A DNA stretch of 46,418 nt from Streptomyces hydrogenans (GCF_014656075.1 NZ_BNBS01000065.1:1-46418), one strand, 5' to 3'; positions 7,855-16,693 are shown, numbered from the stretch's first letter. Made by a program: numbers and translations. The notes: a model not told the origin generated them from the letters alone.

Positions 7855-8738
7855 ACGGCGTCCGGGAGCGCCTGGCCTCCCGCGCCCTCACGACCGTCGC
7901 CGTGCTGATCGCGGTCCTCTGGACGACACCGACCCTCGGTCTGCTGCTCTCCTCCTTCCGCCCCGAGGCGGAGGTCAAGACGACGGGCTGGTGGACCGTG
8001 TTCGGCGCGCCGCACCTCACGCTCGACAACTACGGCGAGGTGCTGTCCGGCGCGGGCAACGGGTCGGGGCGGCTCGCGGAGCACTTCGTGAACTCCGTCG
8101 TCATCACCGTCCCCTCGGTGCTGTTCCCCCTCGTCCTGGCCTTCCTCGCCGCGTACGCCCTGGCCTGGATCGACTTCCGGGGGCGCGACGCGCTCGTCGT
8201 CGGCGTCTTCGCGCTCCAGGTCGTGCCGCTCCAGATGGCGCTCGTCCCCCTCCTGAAGCTCTTCTCCGAGGGCTGGCTGTTCCTGCCCGCGTGGCACCTC
8301 ACCGGCCCCGCGCGGTTCGGCCAGGTCTGGTTCGCCCACACGGCCTTCGCCCTGCCGTTCGGGGTGTTCCTCCTGCACAACTTCCTGGCCGCGCTGCCCC
8401 GGGAGCTGATCGAGGCCGCCCGCGTCGACGGCGCGTCGCACCGGACCCTGCTGCTCCGGATCGTGCTGCCACTGGCCCGCCCGGCCCTCGTCGGCTTCGC
8501 CGTCATCCAGTTCCTCTGGGTGTGGAACGACCTCCTCGTGGCCCTGACCCTGTCCGGCGGAACCGCCGAGACCGCGCCGATGACGGTCCGGCTGGCGAGC
8601 CTGGCCGGGACCTACGGCAACGACTGGCAGCGGCTCACCGCGGGAGCCTTCGTGGCCGCGCTCGTCCCGCTGCTCGTCTTCTTCTCCCTCGGGCGGCACC
8701 TCGCCCGCGGACTGCTCGCCGGATCGGTCAAGGGATGA
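7851..8738 (+). CDS. Sugar ABC transporter permease (AglG/MalG-like)
   Basis: A 295-residue second permease of the CUT1 system. The first membrane helix is within residues 10-35 (TTVAVLIAVLWTTPTLGLLL). The periplasmic segment contains WWTVFGAPHLTLDNY, and the EAA loop ELIEAARVDGASHRTLLLRIVLP is complete. It pairs with the preceding AglF-like protein to form the channel. The start is GTG 7851, inside a GTGA overlap with the previous stop. Its stop overlaps ATG 8735 of the LAL regulator gene (ATGA), so regulator and transporter appear to be made from one mRNA. Confidence 0.9.
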   Translation: MNGVRERLASRALTTVAVLIAVLWTTPTLGLLLSSFRPEAEVKTTGWWTVFGAPHLTLDNYGEVLSGAGNGSGRLAEHFVNSVVITVPSVLFPLVLAFLAAYALAWIDFRGRDALVVGVFALQVVPLQMALVPLLKLFSEGWLFLPAWHLTGPARFGQVWFAHTAFALPFGVFLLHNFLAALPRELIEAARVDGASHRTLLLRIVLPLARPALVGFAVIQFLWVWNDLLVALTLSGGTAETAPMTVRLASLAGTYGNDWQRLTAGAFVAALVPLLVFFSLGRHLARGLLAGSVKG

Positions 8739-11494
8739 GCCCCCGACGGCCCGAGGAGGAAGGCGTGGCGGCAGGACCGAGCCGGCCCGGTCTGCGAGGC
8801 CGCGAAACCGAGCTGAAGCGGCTGCGCGCCCTGGTCGAGGCGGTGCGCGACGGCGAGGGAGGCGCGATCGGGCTGCTCCTGGGCGAGCCCGGGATCGGGA
8901 AGACCGCGCTGCTCCAGGAGGCCGTCTCGCTCGCGCGGGCCCACGGATTCGTCGTCAGCCACGGCCACGCCGAGGAACTGCACGAACTGGCACCGCTCGC
9001 CTCCCTGGCCTCGGGCCTCCTGCACGGCGACCCGCCGCTGCTCTCCACCACGGACTTCGCGGACCTCGCCGGCCACCACGACCAGCGCATCTGGCTCGTC
9101 GAACGACTGGCCCAGCTGATCGAGGAACGCTCGGCGGACACCCCCGTGCTGATCGCCGTCGACGACGTCCAGTGGGCCGACCCGCTGAGCCGCTTCGCCC
9201 TGAGCGTCCTGCCGGCACGACTGCTCAGCTCCCCGGTCCTCTGGCTGCTCACCGGCCGGGAGGACCCGGAGCTGTACGGGCAGGGACCGGCCACGACGAC
9301 CCTCCCGCTGCGACCGCTGTCCGGGACGGCCCTGGCCGAGCTGGCACGCGACGTCCTCGGCGGCGACGTGCCCGCGCGGGTCGAGGAGCTCCTCGACGGG
9401 GCGGGCGGCAACCCCTTCCTCGCGGCCGAGATACTCTCCGGCGTCGCGGCGACGGGCGCGGTCGGAACGGAACCGCCCGAGCGGCTGGTCCTCGGCGTCC
9501 GCGGCCGACTGGCCGACCTCCGGCCGGACACCCTGCACTTCCTGCGGATCGGCTCCGTCCTCGGCCGCGCGTTCTCCCTCGCCGACGCCGCTGCCCTGAG
9601 CGGCCGACCCGCCTCGGGACTCAGCGCCGAGGTCGACGAGGCGATCGCCGCCGCCCTCCTCCACGACGACGGCGAACGCCTCCTGTTCCGCCACGACCTG
9701 GTCCGCCAGGCGGTCTACGCCGACCTCGCCCCCTCCGTGCGCCGCGCACTGCACCGGGAGGCCGCGAGCCGGCTCGTCGCGGCCGGCCGGAGCTCCGCCG
9801 ACGCGGTCCCGCACCTGCTGAAGAGCGCCGAACCGGGCGACCTGGAGGCGATCGGCCTGCTCGGTACGGCCTCCGAGGACGTGAGCACCGTGCTGCCCGA
9901 CCTCGCCGCCGACCTGGCCGTACGCGCCCTGGAACTCGTCCCGCCCCGAGCGCCCCTGGCGTACGAGGTGGGGGAGCGGGCCATCGTCGCGCTGACCCGC
10001 GCGGGCCGGTACACGCGGGCACGGGCCACCGGCGACGCGCTGCTCGCCCGGCAGCCGCCCCTGGACGTCTTCGCCCGCCTGCAGTGCGTCCTCGGCGACA
10101 CGCTGTGGCACCTCGACGACGTCCACGAGCTGACCCGCCGCACGACGACCGCGCTGGCAGCCGTCACCGACCCGGCGATCCGCGCCCGCCTGACCGCCCG
10201 GCAGGCCCTGGCCCGGTCCCGCGGAAGCGACCTCGACGCCGCGCGCGAGACCGGCGAACGGGCGCTCGCCGAGGCGGAGCTGGCCGGCGACCGGGAGGCA
10301 CGGGTCCTCGCGCTGTGGGGCCTCGGCGAGATCGCCCTCAACGCCGGCGACTGCGCCGCCGCCCTCGCCCACCACACGGCGCTGAGCGTGTTCGACCCGG
10401 CCTTCCTCACCGAGGAGGCCGTCGCCCTGATCCACATGGACGACTTCGACGCCGTGCGGCGGCTCCTCCGGACGGCGGGCGACGTGCCCCCGCGCCCCGC
10501 CATGCTCAGCTGGACCCAGGGAACCCTCAACATGGGGCTCGGGCGGCTCGACGACGCGGACGCCGACCTCGTCACCGCCGAGCGCCTCGAAGCCGACCTC
10601 CAGGTGCCCGGCAACCTGGTCAACATCCGCGTCAACCGCGGCCTCCTCGCGCTGCTGCGCGGCGATCGCGAGGCCGCGCGGGAACACCTGGACGTCATCC
10701 GGGCGACCGTGGCCGACCGGCCGAACACGGGCAACCACGCCGCGCACCGGTTCCTCGAGGCCGTCGTCGCCGACGCCGACGGCGACCACCCGGCGGCGGC
10801 CGAACACGTTCGGTCGGCGCAGCGCGACCACCCCTTCCTCCGCTGGCGGCTCCTGCGCCCGCACGTCGTCCAGGCCGTGCACATCGCCCTGCGTGGCGGG
10901 GACCGGAAACTGGCCGAGGACCTCGCGGCCCAGGCCGCCGCCCACGCCACCCGCAACCCCACCGTGCCGACCGCCCGCGGGACGGCCGCCCACGCGTCCG
11001 CCCTGGTGCACGCCGACCCCGCGCTCCTGGAGCGGGCGGTGGACATCCTCCTGGGCGGCCCCCGGCCGCTGGCCCTCGCCGCCGCGTCCGCCGACCTCGG
11101 GCGGGCGCTGCTGGCCTCGGGCGACGCCACGGCCGCGACACCCGCCCTGACCAGGGCGCACGACCTCTACACCCGGGCCGGGGCGGACGCGGAGGCCGAC
11201 CGGGTCCGGACCGCGCCGGAACGGACGACCGGCCGCCCCGGCCGGCGCACCGGACGCCTCCGGCCGCGCACCGAGCAGGGCTGGGACGCGCTCACGGCCT
11301 CGGAGCGCAAGGTGGCCCGGCTGATCGCCGCGGGGCACACCAACCGCTCGGCCGCCGAGGCCCTCGTCGTCTCCCCGCACACCGTCAACACCCACCTCGC
11401 GTCGATCTTCCGCAAGCTCGCGGTGCGCTCACGGGTCCACCTGGCCCGGATCGTCCTGGCGGAGGACGACGCCGGATCGGCCGACGACGACTGA
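8735..11494 (+). CDS. LAL-family (MalT-like) LuxR transcriptional regulator
   Basis: A 919-residue large ATP-binding LuxR regulator. The N-terminal AAA ATPase has Walker A GEPGIGKT (residues 50-57) and Walker B LIAVDDVQWAD near 138-148. A long helical/TPR-like middle follows, and a LuxR-type helix-turn-helix occupies about 852-915 (LTASERKVARLIAAGHTNRS, then SPHTVNTHLASIFRKL). Such proteins activate transcription after binding ATP and often a small ligand; MalT senses maltotriose. ATG 8735 overlaps the permease stop; an alternative GTG at 8765 has a better Shine-Dalgarno (GAGGAGGAAG) and would give 909 residues. Its position as the last gene of a sugar-transporter operon suggests it senses the imported sugar. 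Confidence 0.9.
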   Translation: MSPRRPEEEGVAAGPSRPGLRGRETELKRLRALVEAVRDGEGGAIGLLLGEPGIGKTALLQEAVSLARAHGFVVSHGHAEELHELAPLASLASGLLHGDPPLLSTTDFADLAGHHDQRIWLVERLAQLIEERSADTPVLIAVDDVQWADPLSRFALSVLPARLLSSPVLWLLTGREDPELYGQGPATTTLPLRPLSGTALAELARDVLGGDVPARVEELLDGAGGNPFLAAEILSGVAATGAVGTEPPERLVLGVRGRLADLRPDTLHFLRIGSVLGRAFSLADAAALSGRPASGLSAEVDEAIAAALLHDDGERLLFRHDLVRQAVYADLAPSVRRALHREAASRLVAAGRSSADAVPHLLKSAEPGDLEAIGLLGTASEDVSTVLPDLAADLAVRALELVPPRAPLAYEVGERAIVALTRAGRYTRARATGDALLARQPPLDVFARLQCVLGDTLWHLDDVHELTRRTTTALAAVTDPAIRARLTARQALARSRGSDLDAARETGERALAEAELAGDREARVLALWGLGEIALNAGDCAAALAHHTALSVFDPAFLTEEAVALIHMDDFDAVRRLLRTAGDVPPRPAMLSWTQGTLNMGLGRLDDADADLVTAERLEADLQVPGNLVNIRVNRGLLALLRGDREAAREHLDVIRATVADRPNTGNHAAHRFLEAVVADADGDHPAAAEHVRSAQRDHPFLRWRLLRPHVVQAVHIALRGGDRKLAEDLAAQAAAHATRNPTVPTARGTAAHASALVHADPALLERAVDILLGGPRPLALAAASADLGRALLASGDATAATPALTRAHDLYTRAGADAEADRVRTAPERTTGRPGRRTGRLRPRTEQGWDALTASERKVARLIAAGHTNRSAAEALVVSPHTVNTHLASIFRKLAVRSRVHLARIVLAEDDAGSADDD

Positions 11495-11560
11495 GCGACC
11501 TCTGCGCCCCCGTGCAAGGCACGGTGCGCGGGACGGCAACAGCGGGTGCGGAACCGGTCC

Positions 11561-11566
11561 TAGCGT
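11561..11566 (+). promoter_or_regulatory. Possible -10 element of the haloperoxidase-like gene
   Basis: TAGCGT is a common Streptomyces -10 hexamer and lies about 60 bp before ATG 11626, leaving a leader with the Shine-Dalgarno GAGGGA. No good -35 is visible. Just upstream, at 11510-11524, a small hairpin (CCGTGC, loop aag, GCACGG) may end the LAL transcript, although its stem is only 6 bp. Confidence 0.3.
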
Positions 11567-11625
11567 GACGGACACACCGCGCCGCTCCGACGCGCGGACC
11601 CGTCCACCCGAAACGAGGGAACCCC

Positions 11626-12462
11626 ATGCCGTACATCACCGTGGGCCAGGAGAACACCACCCCCATCGAGCTGTACTTCGAGGACCAGGGCGCCGGCCGG
11701 CCCGTCGTCCTCATCCACGGCTTCCCGCTCGACGGCCACTCCTGGGAGCGCCAGAGCGCCGCACTGCTCGACGCCGGCTACCGCGTGATCACGTACGACC
11801 GCCGCGGCTTCGGCCGGTCCTCGCAGCCGACCACCGGCTACGACTACGACACCTTCGCCGCCGACCTGAACACCGTGATGGAGACCCTCGACCTGAACGA
11901 CGCCGTCCTCGTCGGCTTCTCCATGGGCACCGGCGAGGTCGCCCGCTACGTCGCCACCCACGGCTCCGGCCGCGTCGCCAAGGTCGCCTTCCTGGCCTCC
12001 CTGGAGCCCTGCCTCCTCAAGAGTGACGACAACCCGGACGGCGTCGCCCCGAAGGAGTTCTTCGACGGCGTCGTCGCCGCCGTCAAGGCCGACCGCTACG
12101 CCTACTACACGGCCTTCTTCAACGACTTCTACAACCTCGACGAGAACCTGGGCTCCCGCATCAGCGAGGAGGCCGTCCGCCACAGCTGGGACACCGCGGC
12201 CGCCGGCGGCTCCTTCGCCGCGTCCGCCGCGCCGGCGACCTGGTACACCGACTTCCGCGCCGACATCCCCGCCGTCGACGTCCCGGCCCTGATCCTGCAC
12301 GGCACCGCCGACCGCATCCTCCCCGCCGAGGGCACCGCGCGCCCCTTCCACAAGGCGCTGCCGTCGGCCGACTACGTCGAGATCGAGGGCGCCCCGCACG
12401 GCCTGCTGTGGACCCACGCCGAGGAGGTCAACACCGCCCTCCTCGCCTTCCTGGCGAAGTGA
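11626..12462 (+). CDS. Cofactor-free non-heme haloperoxidase/perhydrolase-type alpha/beta hydrolase
   Basis: A 278-residue alpha/beta hydrolase, the usual length of the bacterial cofactor-independent haloperoxidases (BPO-A type). The oxyanion region is LIHGFPLDG and the nucleophile is Ser99 in GFSMGTGE. Asp229 (HGTADRILP) and His258 (EGAPHGLLW) complete the triad, close to Ser98/Asp228/His257 of the BPO-A2 family. Known members make peracids from acetate and H2O2 in vitro; the physiological role is usually ester or lactone hydrolysis. ATG 11626 has GAGGGA upstream. It stands alone between two LAL regulator genes and ends in a strong terminator. Confidence 0.87.
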   Translation: MPYITVGQENTTPIELYFEDQGAGRPVVLIHGFPLDGHSWERQSAALLDAGYRVITYDRRGFGRSSQPTTGYDYDTFAADLNTVMETLDLNDAVLVGFSMGTGEVARYVATHGSGRVAKVAFLASLEPCLLKSDDNPDGVAPKEFFDGVVAAVKADRYAYYTAFFNDFYNLDENLGSRISEEAVRHSWDTAAAGGSFAASAAPATWYTDFRADIPAVDVPALILHGTADRILPAEGTARPFHKALPSADYVEIEGAPHGLLWTHAEEVNTALLAFLAK

Positions 12463-12476
12463 CGCCGCACCGCTGA

Positions 12477-12516
12477 CCCGCCGGGTGACGCCGGAGCCCC
12501 GGCGTCACCCGGCGGG
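12477..12516 (+). terminator. Perfect 18-bp hairpin terminator after the haloperoxidase-like gene
   Basis: Arms 12477-12494 and 12499-12516 are exactly complementary (18 bp) around the loop agcc, beginning 15 bp after the stop codon. There is no U-tract, as is common for terminators in this group. It separates this transcript from the following LAL gene. Confidence 0.8.
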
Positions 12517-12593
12517 AACCGGACCCCGTCCCCACCACCGTGTTCGCGGCCCCGACCCCCGGGCCGGACGCCGCCGGCCCGGTGCGCGTGGTT

Positions 12594-12599
12594 CATACT
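12594..12599 (+). promoter_or_regulatory. Likely -10 box of the second LAL gene, giving a leaderless or near-leaderless mRNA
   Basis: CATACT resembles a -10 hexamer and ends ten bases before ATG 12610. Transcription would start about 12606-12610, on or next to the start codon. There is no Shine-Dalgarno ahead of this ATG, which agrees with leaderless translation. Confidence 0.45.
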
Positions 12600-12609
12600 G
12601 TTCCGCCGT

Positions 12610-15444
12610 ATGAGCGTGAACCGAGTGACGACAAGGACCGTTCCCGAAGGGCTCGACCGGGCACGGACGCCCCTCCGGGGCAGGGACGCCGAACTGGCGT
12701 CCATCGAGGAGCGGCTCGACGCGCTCGGCCGGGGCGAAGGCGGGATCGTCCGCCTGGAGGGCCCCGCCGGAATCGGCAGGTCCAGGATGCTCGCCGAGGC
12801 CGCCGCGGCGGCGAGGGGGCGCGGGACCCGGGTGTACGAGGGGGCGGCGGACCCCGACGGACAGTTCGTCCCGCTCGGCCCGCTCCTCGAAGCCGTGCTC
12901 TCCGGCGAGGAACCGCTGTCGGGCGCCCAGCGCCTCCGCGACCTCGCCACCGCACCCGGCCAGCGGTTCTGGCTGCTCCAGGAGCTGGGCGACCGCCTGC
13001 GGGAGGCGGCGCGGAACGGACCCCTGCTCGTCGTCCTCGACGACCTCCAGTGGTGCGACGACCTGACCCTGCTCACCTTCCACACCCTCGCGGCGGGACT
13101 CTCGTCGCACCCGATCCTGTGGCTGGTCGCCGTGCGCGCCGGCAGCGTGCCGTCCGCGGTGCGGACCACCCTGGACAGGATCCGTCGGGCGGGCGCCCAC
13201 GAGCTGGCCCTCGGACCGCTGGGCGACCGGGCGGTCGCCCGGATCACCGAGGACGTCCTCGGCGCCCCGCCCGGCCCCGACGTCCTCCGTCTCGCCCACC
13301 GCGCCGAGGGCGTGCCCCAGCTGCTGGTCGAGCTGCTCGGCTCGCTGCGCGAGGAGGTGGTGACGATCGACGACGGCACGGCCGGGCTGCCGGCAGGACC
13401 CCCCGCCCCACGGGAACTCCCCTCCGTCGCGCGCCGCCTCGACCAGCTGTCCGACGAGGCGCGGGAACTGGTGCGGACGGCCGCCGCCGTGGGCGGCACG
13501 GTCACCGTCGCGCTCCTCGCCGAACTGCTCGGCAGGTCCTCGGCCGCGCTCATCACCGCCGTGAGGGAAGCCCTCGACGCCGATCTGCTCGCCGAGAGCG
13601 GCGACCACCTCGCCTTCCGCCACGACCTGATCCGCGAGGCGGTGGAGGCCGGCCTTCCCCTGCCCGTGCGCCGGGCCCTGGGCCGTCAGGCCGCCGGGCC
13701 GCCGCCCGGGAGGGCGCAGGGGGACACGGCGGAGGCCGGGACGACGGCGCCGGGGGGCACCGCGGAGGCCGACCGGCTGCGCGCCGAAGCGGCGGAACTC
13801 GCGGCCACCGCCCCCGGACCCGCCGCCGAGCGCAGCCTCAAGGCCCTGGAGCTCACCGCGCCGCACGCCCCGGAGAGGCCGCGGATCGTCGCCGAGACGA
13901 TCCCGCTGCTCTGGCAGACGGGCCGGGCCGCCCAGGCGCGTGAGCTGGGAGCCGCCGCCCTGGCGGCCGGCGGTCTCGGACCCGAGGACGAGGCGTTCCT
14001 CCGCCTCGCCCTGGCACGCCTCGCCGTCCAGTTCGACTTCTCCGAAGCCGTCCGGCAGGCCCGCGCCGGGGCGGAACTGCCCGGGACGTCCCTGGCCGTG
14101 CGGGGACGGCTGCTCGCCATGCTCGCCGTCGGCCTGTCGATGTCGGGCGAGCACGCGGCGGCCGAACGGGTCGCCGCGCAGGCATGGGAGACCGCGGCGC
14201 GGGTGGGGGACCGCACCGCCGAGGCCACGCTGACGACGGTCCGCTCGGCCGTCGGCTTCCACCGCATGGACCTGGCCGAGGCGTTCCGGCAGGCCGAGCG
14301 CTCCGCCGCGCTGGCCGACGCCCTGGGCGTCAGCACCTCCCTGTGGCTGCCGGAGGGCCTGTGGCACGCCCTCCTGGCGAACACCACCGGACGCACCGCC
14401 GAAGCCCTCGCCCTCGCGGACGAGGGCATCCGCATCGCCGGGGAGCAGGGCCGGACGGCCGCCACCCGCATGTGGCTCATGACCCGCACCCGCGTCCTCC
14501 TGGAGACCGGACGGCTGTCGGACGCCCGGGCCGACGCGGAGGCCGCGTCCCCGGCCGCCGGCGACCCCGGCCCGGGCAACCTCGCCGACGTCACGCTCCG
14601 GTACGTGATGCTGCGCGTCGCCCTCCACACCGGCGACCGGCGGACCGCGGAGGCGTACGCGGCGGAGGCGAGGCGGATGCGGAGCGACGCCGCTCCCGTC
14701 GTCCGGCACTTCGGCACCTGGATGCTGGCCCTGATGGCCGACTTCGAAGGCCGGCCCGACCGCGCCATGGCCGAACTGGACGCGGTGATGACGTCACCCG
14801 CCGCGGACCGACCCGCCTACGCCGGCCTGATCGACCCGGCGGACGCCCCTGCGCTCGTCCGCATGGCGCTGCGGGCGGGCCGCCACGACCGGGCCGCGCA
14901 GGCGGTCGCCCTGGCCGAGAGGCGGGCCGTGCTCAACCCCGGCCTCCCGTTCCTCGCCGCCACCGCCTCGCACGCGCGGGGGCTCCTCGACAACGACCTC
15001 GGCCCGCTGGTGCGCGCCGTCCGGCTGTACGAGGACTGCCCCCGGGTACTGGCCCGGGCGTCGGCGCTGGAGGACGCCGGACGCAAGCTCGCGGCCACCC
15101 GCAAGCCCGAAGCGGTGCCGTACTTCGAGAAGGCGCTCGCGCTCTACGCGCGGGCGGGCGCCGAACGGGACGTCGCACGCGTCCGCCGGCGCCTGCGGGC
15201 CGCGGGGGTCCGCAGGCGGCCCTCGCCGGCCCGACTCGACGGCGCATGGCCCGAGTTGACGCCGGCGGAGACACGGGTGGCACGGCTCGTGGCCCGAGGG
15301 CTGACCAACCGGCAGGCGGCCGAGCACCTCTCCCTCTCGCCGCACACGGTGGGCACGCAGCTGCGCCGGGCCTTCACCAAGCTGGACGTCTCCTCACGCG
15401 CCGAGCTGACCCGGCTGGTGCGGCACCGTGACGACGGAGAGTAA
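12610..15444 (+). CDS. LAL-family LuxR transcriptional regulator with altered P-loop
   Basis: A 944-residue regulator with the same layout as the LAL at 8735: AAA domain, long alpha-helical middle, and C-terminal LuxR helix-turn-helix (LTPAETRVARLVARGLTNRQ, then SPHTVGTQLRRAFTKL, about 880-940). The Walker A motif is GPAGIGRS at residues 51-58: the invariant Lys is Arg57 (codon AGG). Walker B (LLVVLDDLQWCDD) is intact. Loss of the Lys usually abolishes ATP hydrolysis and often binding, so it may be constitutive, act by protein interaction, or still bind nucleotide weakly. The start lacks a Shine-Dalgarno and lies just after a -10-like box. Its target is unknown; the haloperoxidase-like gene upstream is one candidate. 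Confidence 0.87.
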   Translation: MSVNRVTTRTVPEGLDRARTPLRGRDAELASIEERLDALGRGEGGIVRLEGPAGIGRSRMLAEAAAAARGRGTRVYEGAADPDGQFVPLGPLLEAVLSGEEPLSGAQRLRDLATAPGQRFWLLQELGDRLREAARNGPLLVVLDDLQWCDDLTLLTFHTLAAGLSSHPILWLVAVRAGSVPSAVRTTLDRIRRAGAHELALGPLGDRAVARITEDVLGAPPGPDVLRLAHRAEGVPQLLVELLGSLREEVVTIDDGTAGLPAGPPAPRELPSVARRLDQLSDEARELVRTAAAVGGTVTVALLAELLGRSSAALITAVREALDADLLAESGDHLAFRHDLIREAVEAGLPLPVRRALGRQAAGPPPGRAQGDTAEAGTTAPGGTAEADRLRAEAAELAATAPGPAAERSLKALELTAPHAPERPRIVAETIPLLWQTGRAAQARELGAAALAAGGLGPEDEAFLRLALARLAVQFDFSEAVRQARAGAELPGTSLAVRGRLLAMLAVGLSMSGEHAAAERVAAQAWETAARVGDRTAEATLTTVRSAVGFHRMDLAEAFRQAERSAALADALGVSTSLWLPEGLWHALLANTTGRTAEALALADEGIRIAGEQGRTAATRMWLMTRTRVLLETGRLSDARADAEAASPAAGDPGPGNLADVTLRYVMLRVALHTGDRRTAEAYAAEARRMRSDAAPVVRHFGTWMLALMADFEGRPDRAMAELDAVMTSPAADRPAYAGLIDPADAPALVRMALRAGRHDRAAQAVALAERRAVLNPGLPFLAATASHARGLLDNDLGPLVRAVRLYEDCPRVLARASALEDAGRKLAATRKPEAVPYFEKALALYARAGAERDVARVRRRLRAAGVRRRPSPARLDGAWPELTPAETRVARLVARGLTNRQAAEHLSLSPHTVGTQLRRAFTKLDVSSRAELTRLVRHRDDGE

Positions 15445-15579
15445 CCGCTTCGTATACCCCGTGGGCGTCGTGGCAATGGACGATTCATGCGATGTGCCGA
15501 CGTCGTCGTTTCCTCAGACTGATCAAGAACCGCGGAATGCCGAAGTCCGCGGGGTGACCGATCGAGAGAGGAACCGCGC

Positions 15580-15651
15580 ATGACCGCAAGGCCCCGGCGA
15601 GCCCGCCCCGCCGGCCCCGAGCAGGCCGAGGAGCCGGCGAGAGCGGCGTGA
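15580..15651 (+). CDS. Possible 23-residue leader peptide ahead of the AraC gene
   Basis: ATG 15580 is preceded by GAGAGAGGAA at good spacing and opens a 23-codon frame rich in Arg, Pro and Ala. Its TGA overlaps a GTG (15648, GTGA) that is in frame with the AraC regulator. The overlap suggests a translated leader coupled to the regulator. However, composition alone would produce such a frame fairly often here, and the regulator has a better start at 15693. Upstream, a 7-bp inverted repeat (CCGCGGA/TCCGCGG, near 15532-15554) may be a regulatory site. Confidence 0.25.
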   Translation: MTARPRRARPAGPEQAEEPARAA

Positions 15652-15692
15652 ACCCGCGCTCCGCCCTCACGCGTCCACGGCCAGGAATCACC

Positions 15693-16595
15693 ATGAACCC
15701 CCCACTGATGTCACCCGCGCCCGAACGGGTGCTCCCGCGGGCGACCGCTCCGGTCCCCCTCCCCTCCCGCTCGGGACGGCTCGTCCAGATGCTCTCCGCG
15801 ATGCCGGACGCGGACGACCGGAACCACGTCTACCTCGGCGTCCACGTCCGCGGGCCCGTCACCGTCGTCGACCAGCGTGCCGAGACCCCGCTGGAGCCGC
15901 ACGACCTGGTCTTCTGCGACCCGGCCCGACGGCACCTGCTGCGCTTCGGCGAGGACTGCCGGATGATCTTCTTCCGGGTGCCCCGCTGCTATCTGGGCGC
16001 CACGGAGTCGGAGCTTGACCGGGTCCTCGGCGTGCCGGTACGCGGCGGCGAAGGCGTCGGCGCGCTCGTGTCCGGCTTCCTGACCGCGCTCGCCGCCGAG
16101 GCGGAGTCCCGCCGGTCCACGCTCGGGGACCGGCGCGCCCGCACGGCCGTCCACCTCCTCTCCGTCCTGGTCGTGGAGCTCCTCGAAGCGGACACGAGGG
16201 GCGCGGCCGAGGACGCGCCCGGCGACGAGCTGCTGTCCCGCGTCCACGCCCACATCGAGGAACACCTGATGGATCCGGACCTCTCACCGGAGTCGATCGC
16301 CCGCGCCCACCACATCTCCGTCCGGTACCTGCAGAAGCTGTTCCAGAACGACGGCAGCACGGTGAGCCAGTGGGTGCGCCGGCGCAGGCTGGAGTCCTGC
16401 CGGTTCGAGCTGGGCCGCTCCACCCGGAGGATCACGATGGCCGCGATGGCGCACCGCTGGGGCTTCAGCAGCCCCTCGCACTTCAGCCGCACGTTCCGCG
16501 GCGCCTACGGCATGAGCCCGAGCGCATGGCAGGCGCTGGCGACCTCGGCCTTCGCGCCGGCGACCGACGACGCCCGGAACGGGCACGGGCGTTGA
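15693..16595 (+). CDS. AraC-family transcriptional regulator
   Basis: A 300-residue regulator with an N-terminal cupin-like sensor region of the AraC_binding_2 type (EPHDLVFCDPARRHLLRF) and a C-terminal double helix-turn-helix at about 197-281 (LSPESIARAHHISVRYLQKL, then WGFSSPSHFSRTFRGAYGMS). ATG 15693 is chosen because AGGA lies seven bases upstream; GTG 15648 would add 15 residues and overlap the leader frame. The DNA-binding half is close to the AraC protein at 20094-21113 (shared DPDLSPESIARA and ISVRYL), so the two are probably paralogues. Ligand and targets are unknown. Confidence 0.88.
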   Translation: MNPPLMSPAPERVLPRATAPVPLPSRSGRLVQMLSAMPDADDRNHVYLGVHVRGPVTVVDQRAETPLEPHDLVFCDPARRHLLRFGEDCRMIFFRVPRCYLGATESELDRVLGVPVRGGEGVGALVSGFLTALAAEAESRRSTLGDRRARTAVHLLSVLVVELLEADTRGAAEDAPGDELLSRVHAHIEEHLMDPDLSPESIARAHHISVRYLQKLFQNDGSTVSQWVRRRRLESCRFELGRSTRRITMAAMAHRWGFSSPSHFSRTFRGAYGMSPSAWQALATSAFAPATDDARNGHGR

Positions 16596-16620
16596 GCCGC
16601 GTGCGCGGCGTGACCCCGCC

Positions 16621-16641
16621 GTCGTCCTCGTACGGGACGAC
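16621..16641 (+). terminator. Weak hairpin after the AraC gene
   Basis: GTCGTCC (16621-16627) and GGACGAC (16635-16641) form a 7-bp stem with a 7-base loop, 25 bp after the AraC stop. It may be a weak terminator or attenuator before the next gene on the same strand. Confidence 0.3.
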
Positions 16642-16693
16642 CGGCCGCGGGGACGACAGACGGATGGTTTCCCCGGACGGGGAGGAAAGAGGA

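Noticed and set aside
8612..11395. 927-codon open frame on the minus strand opposite the first LAL gene
   Set aside because: Shadow of a GC-rich gene; no recognisable domain, while the plus frame has Walker motifs and a LuxR helix-turn-helix.
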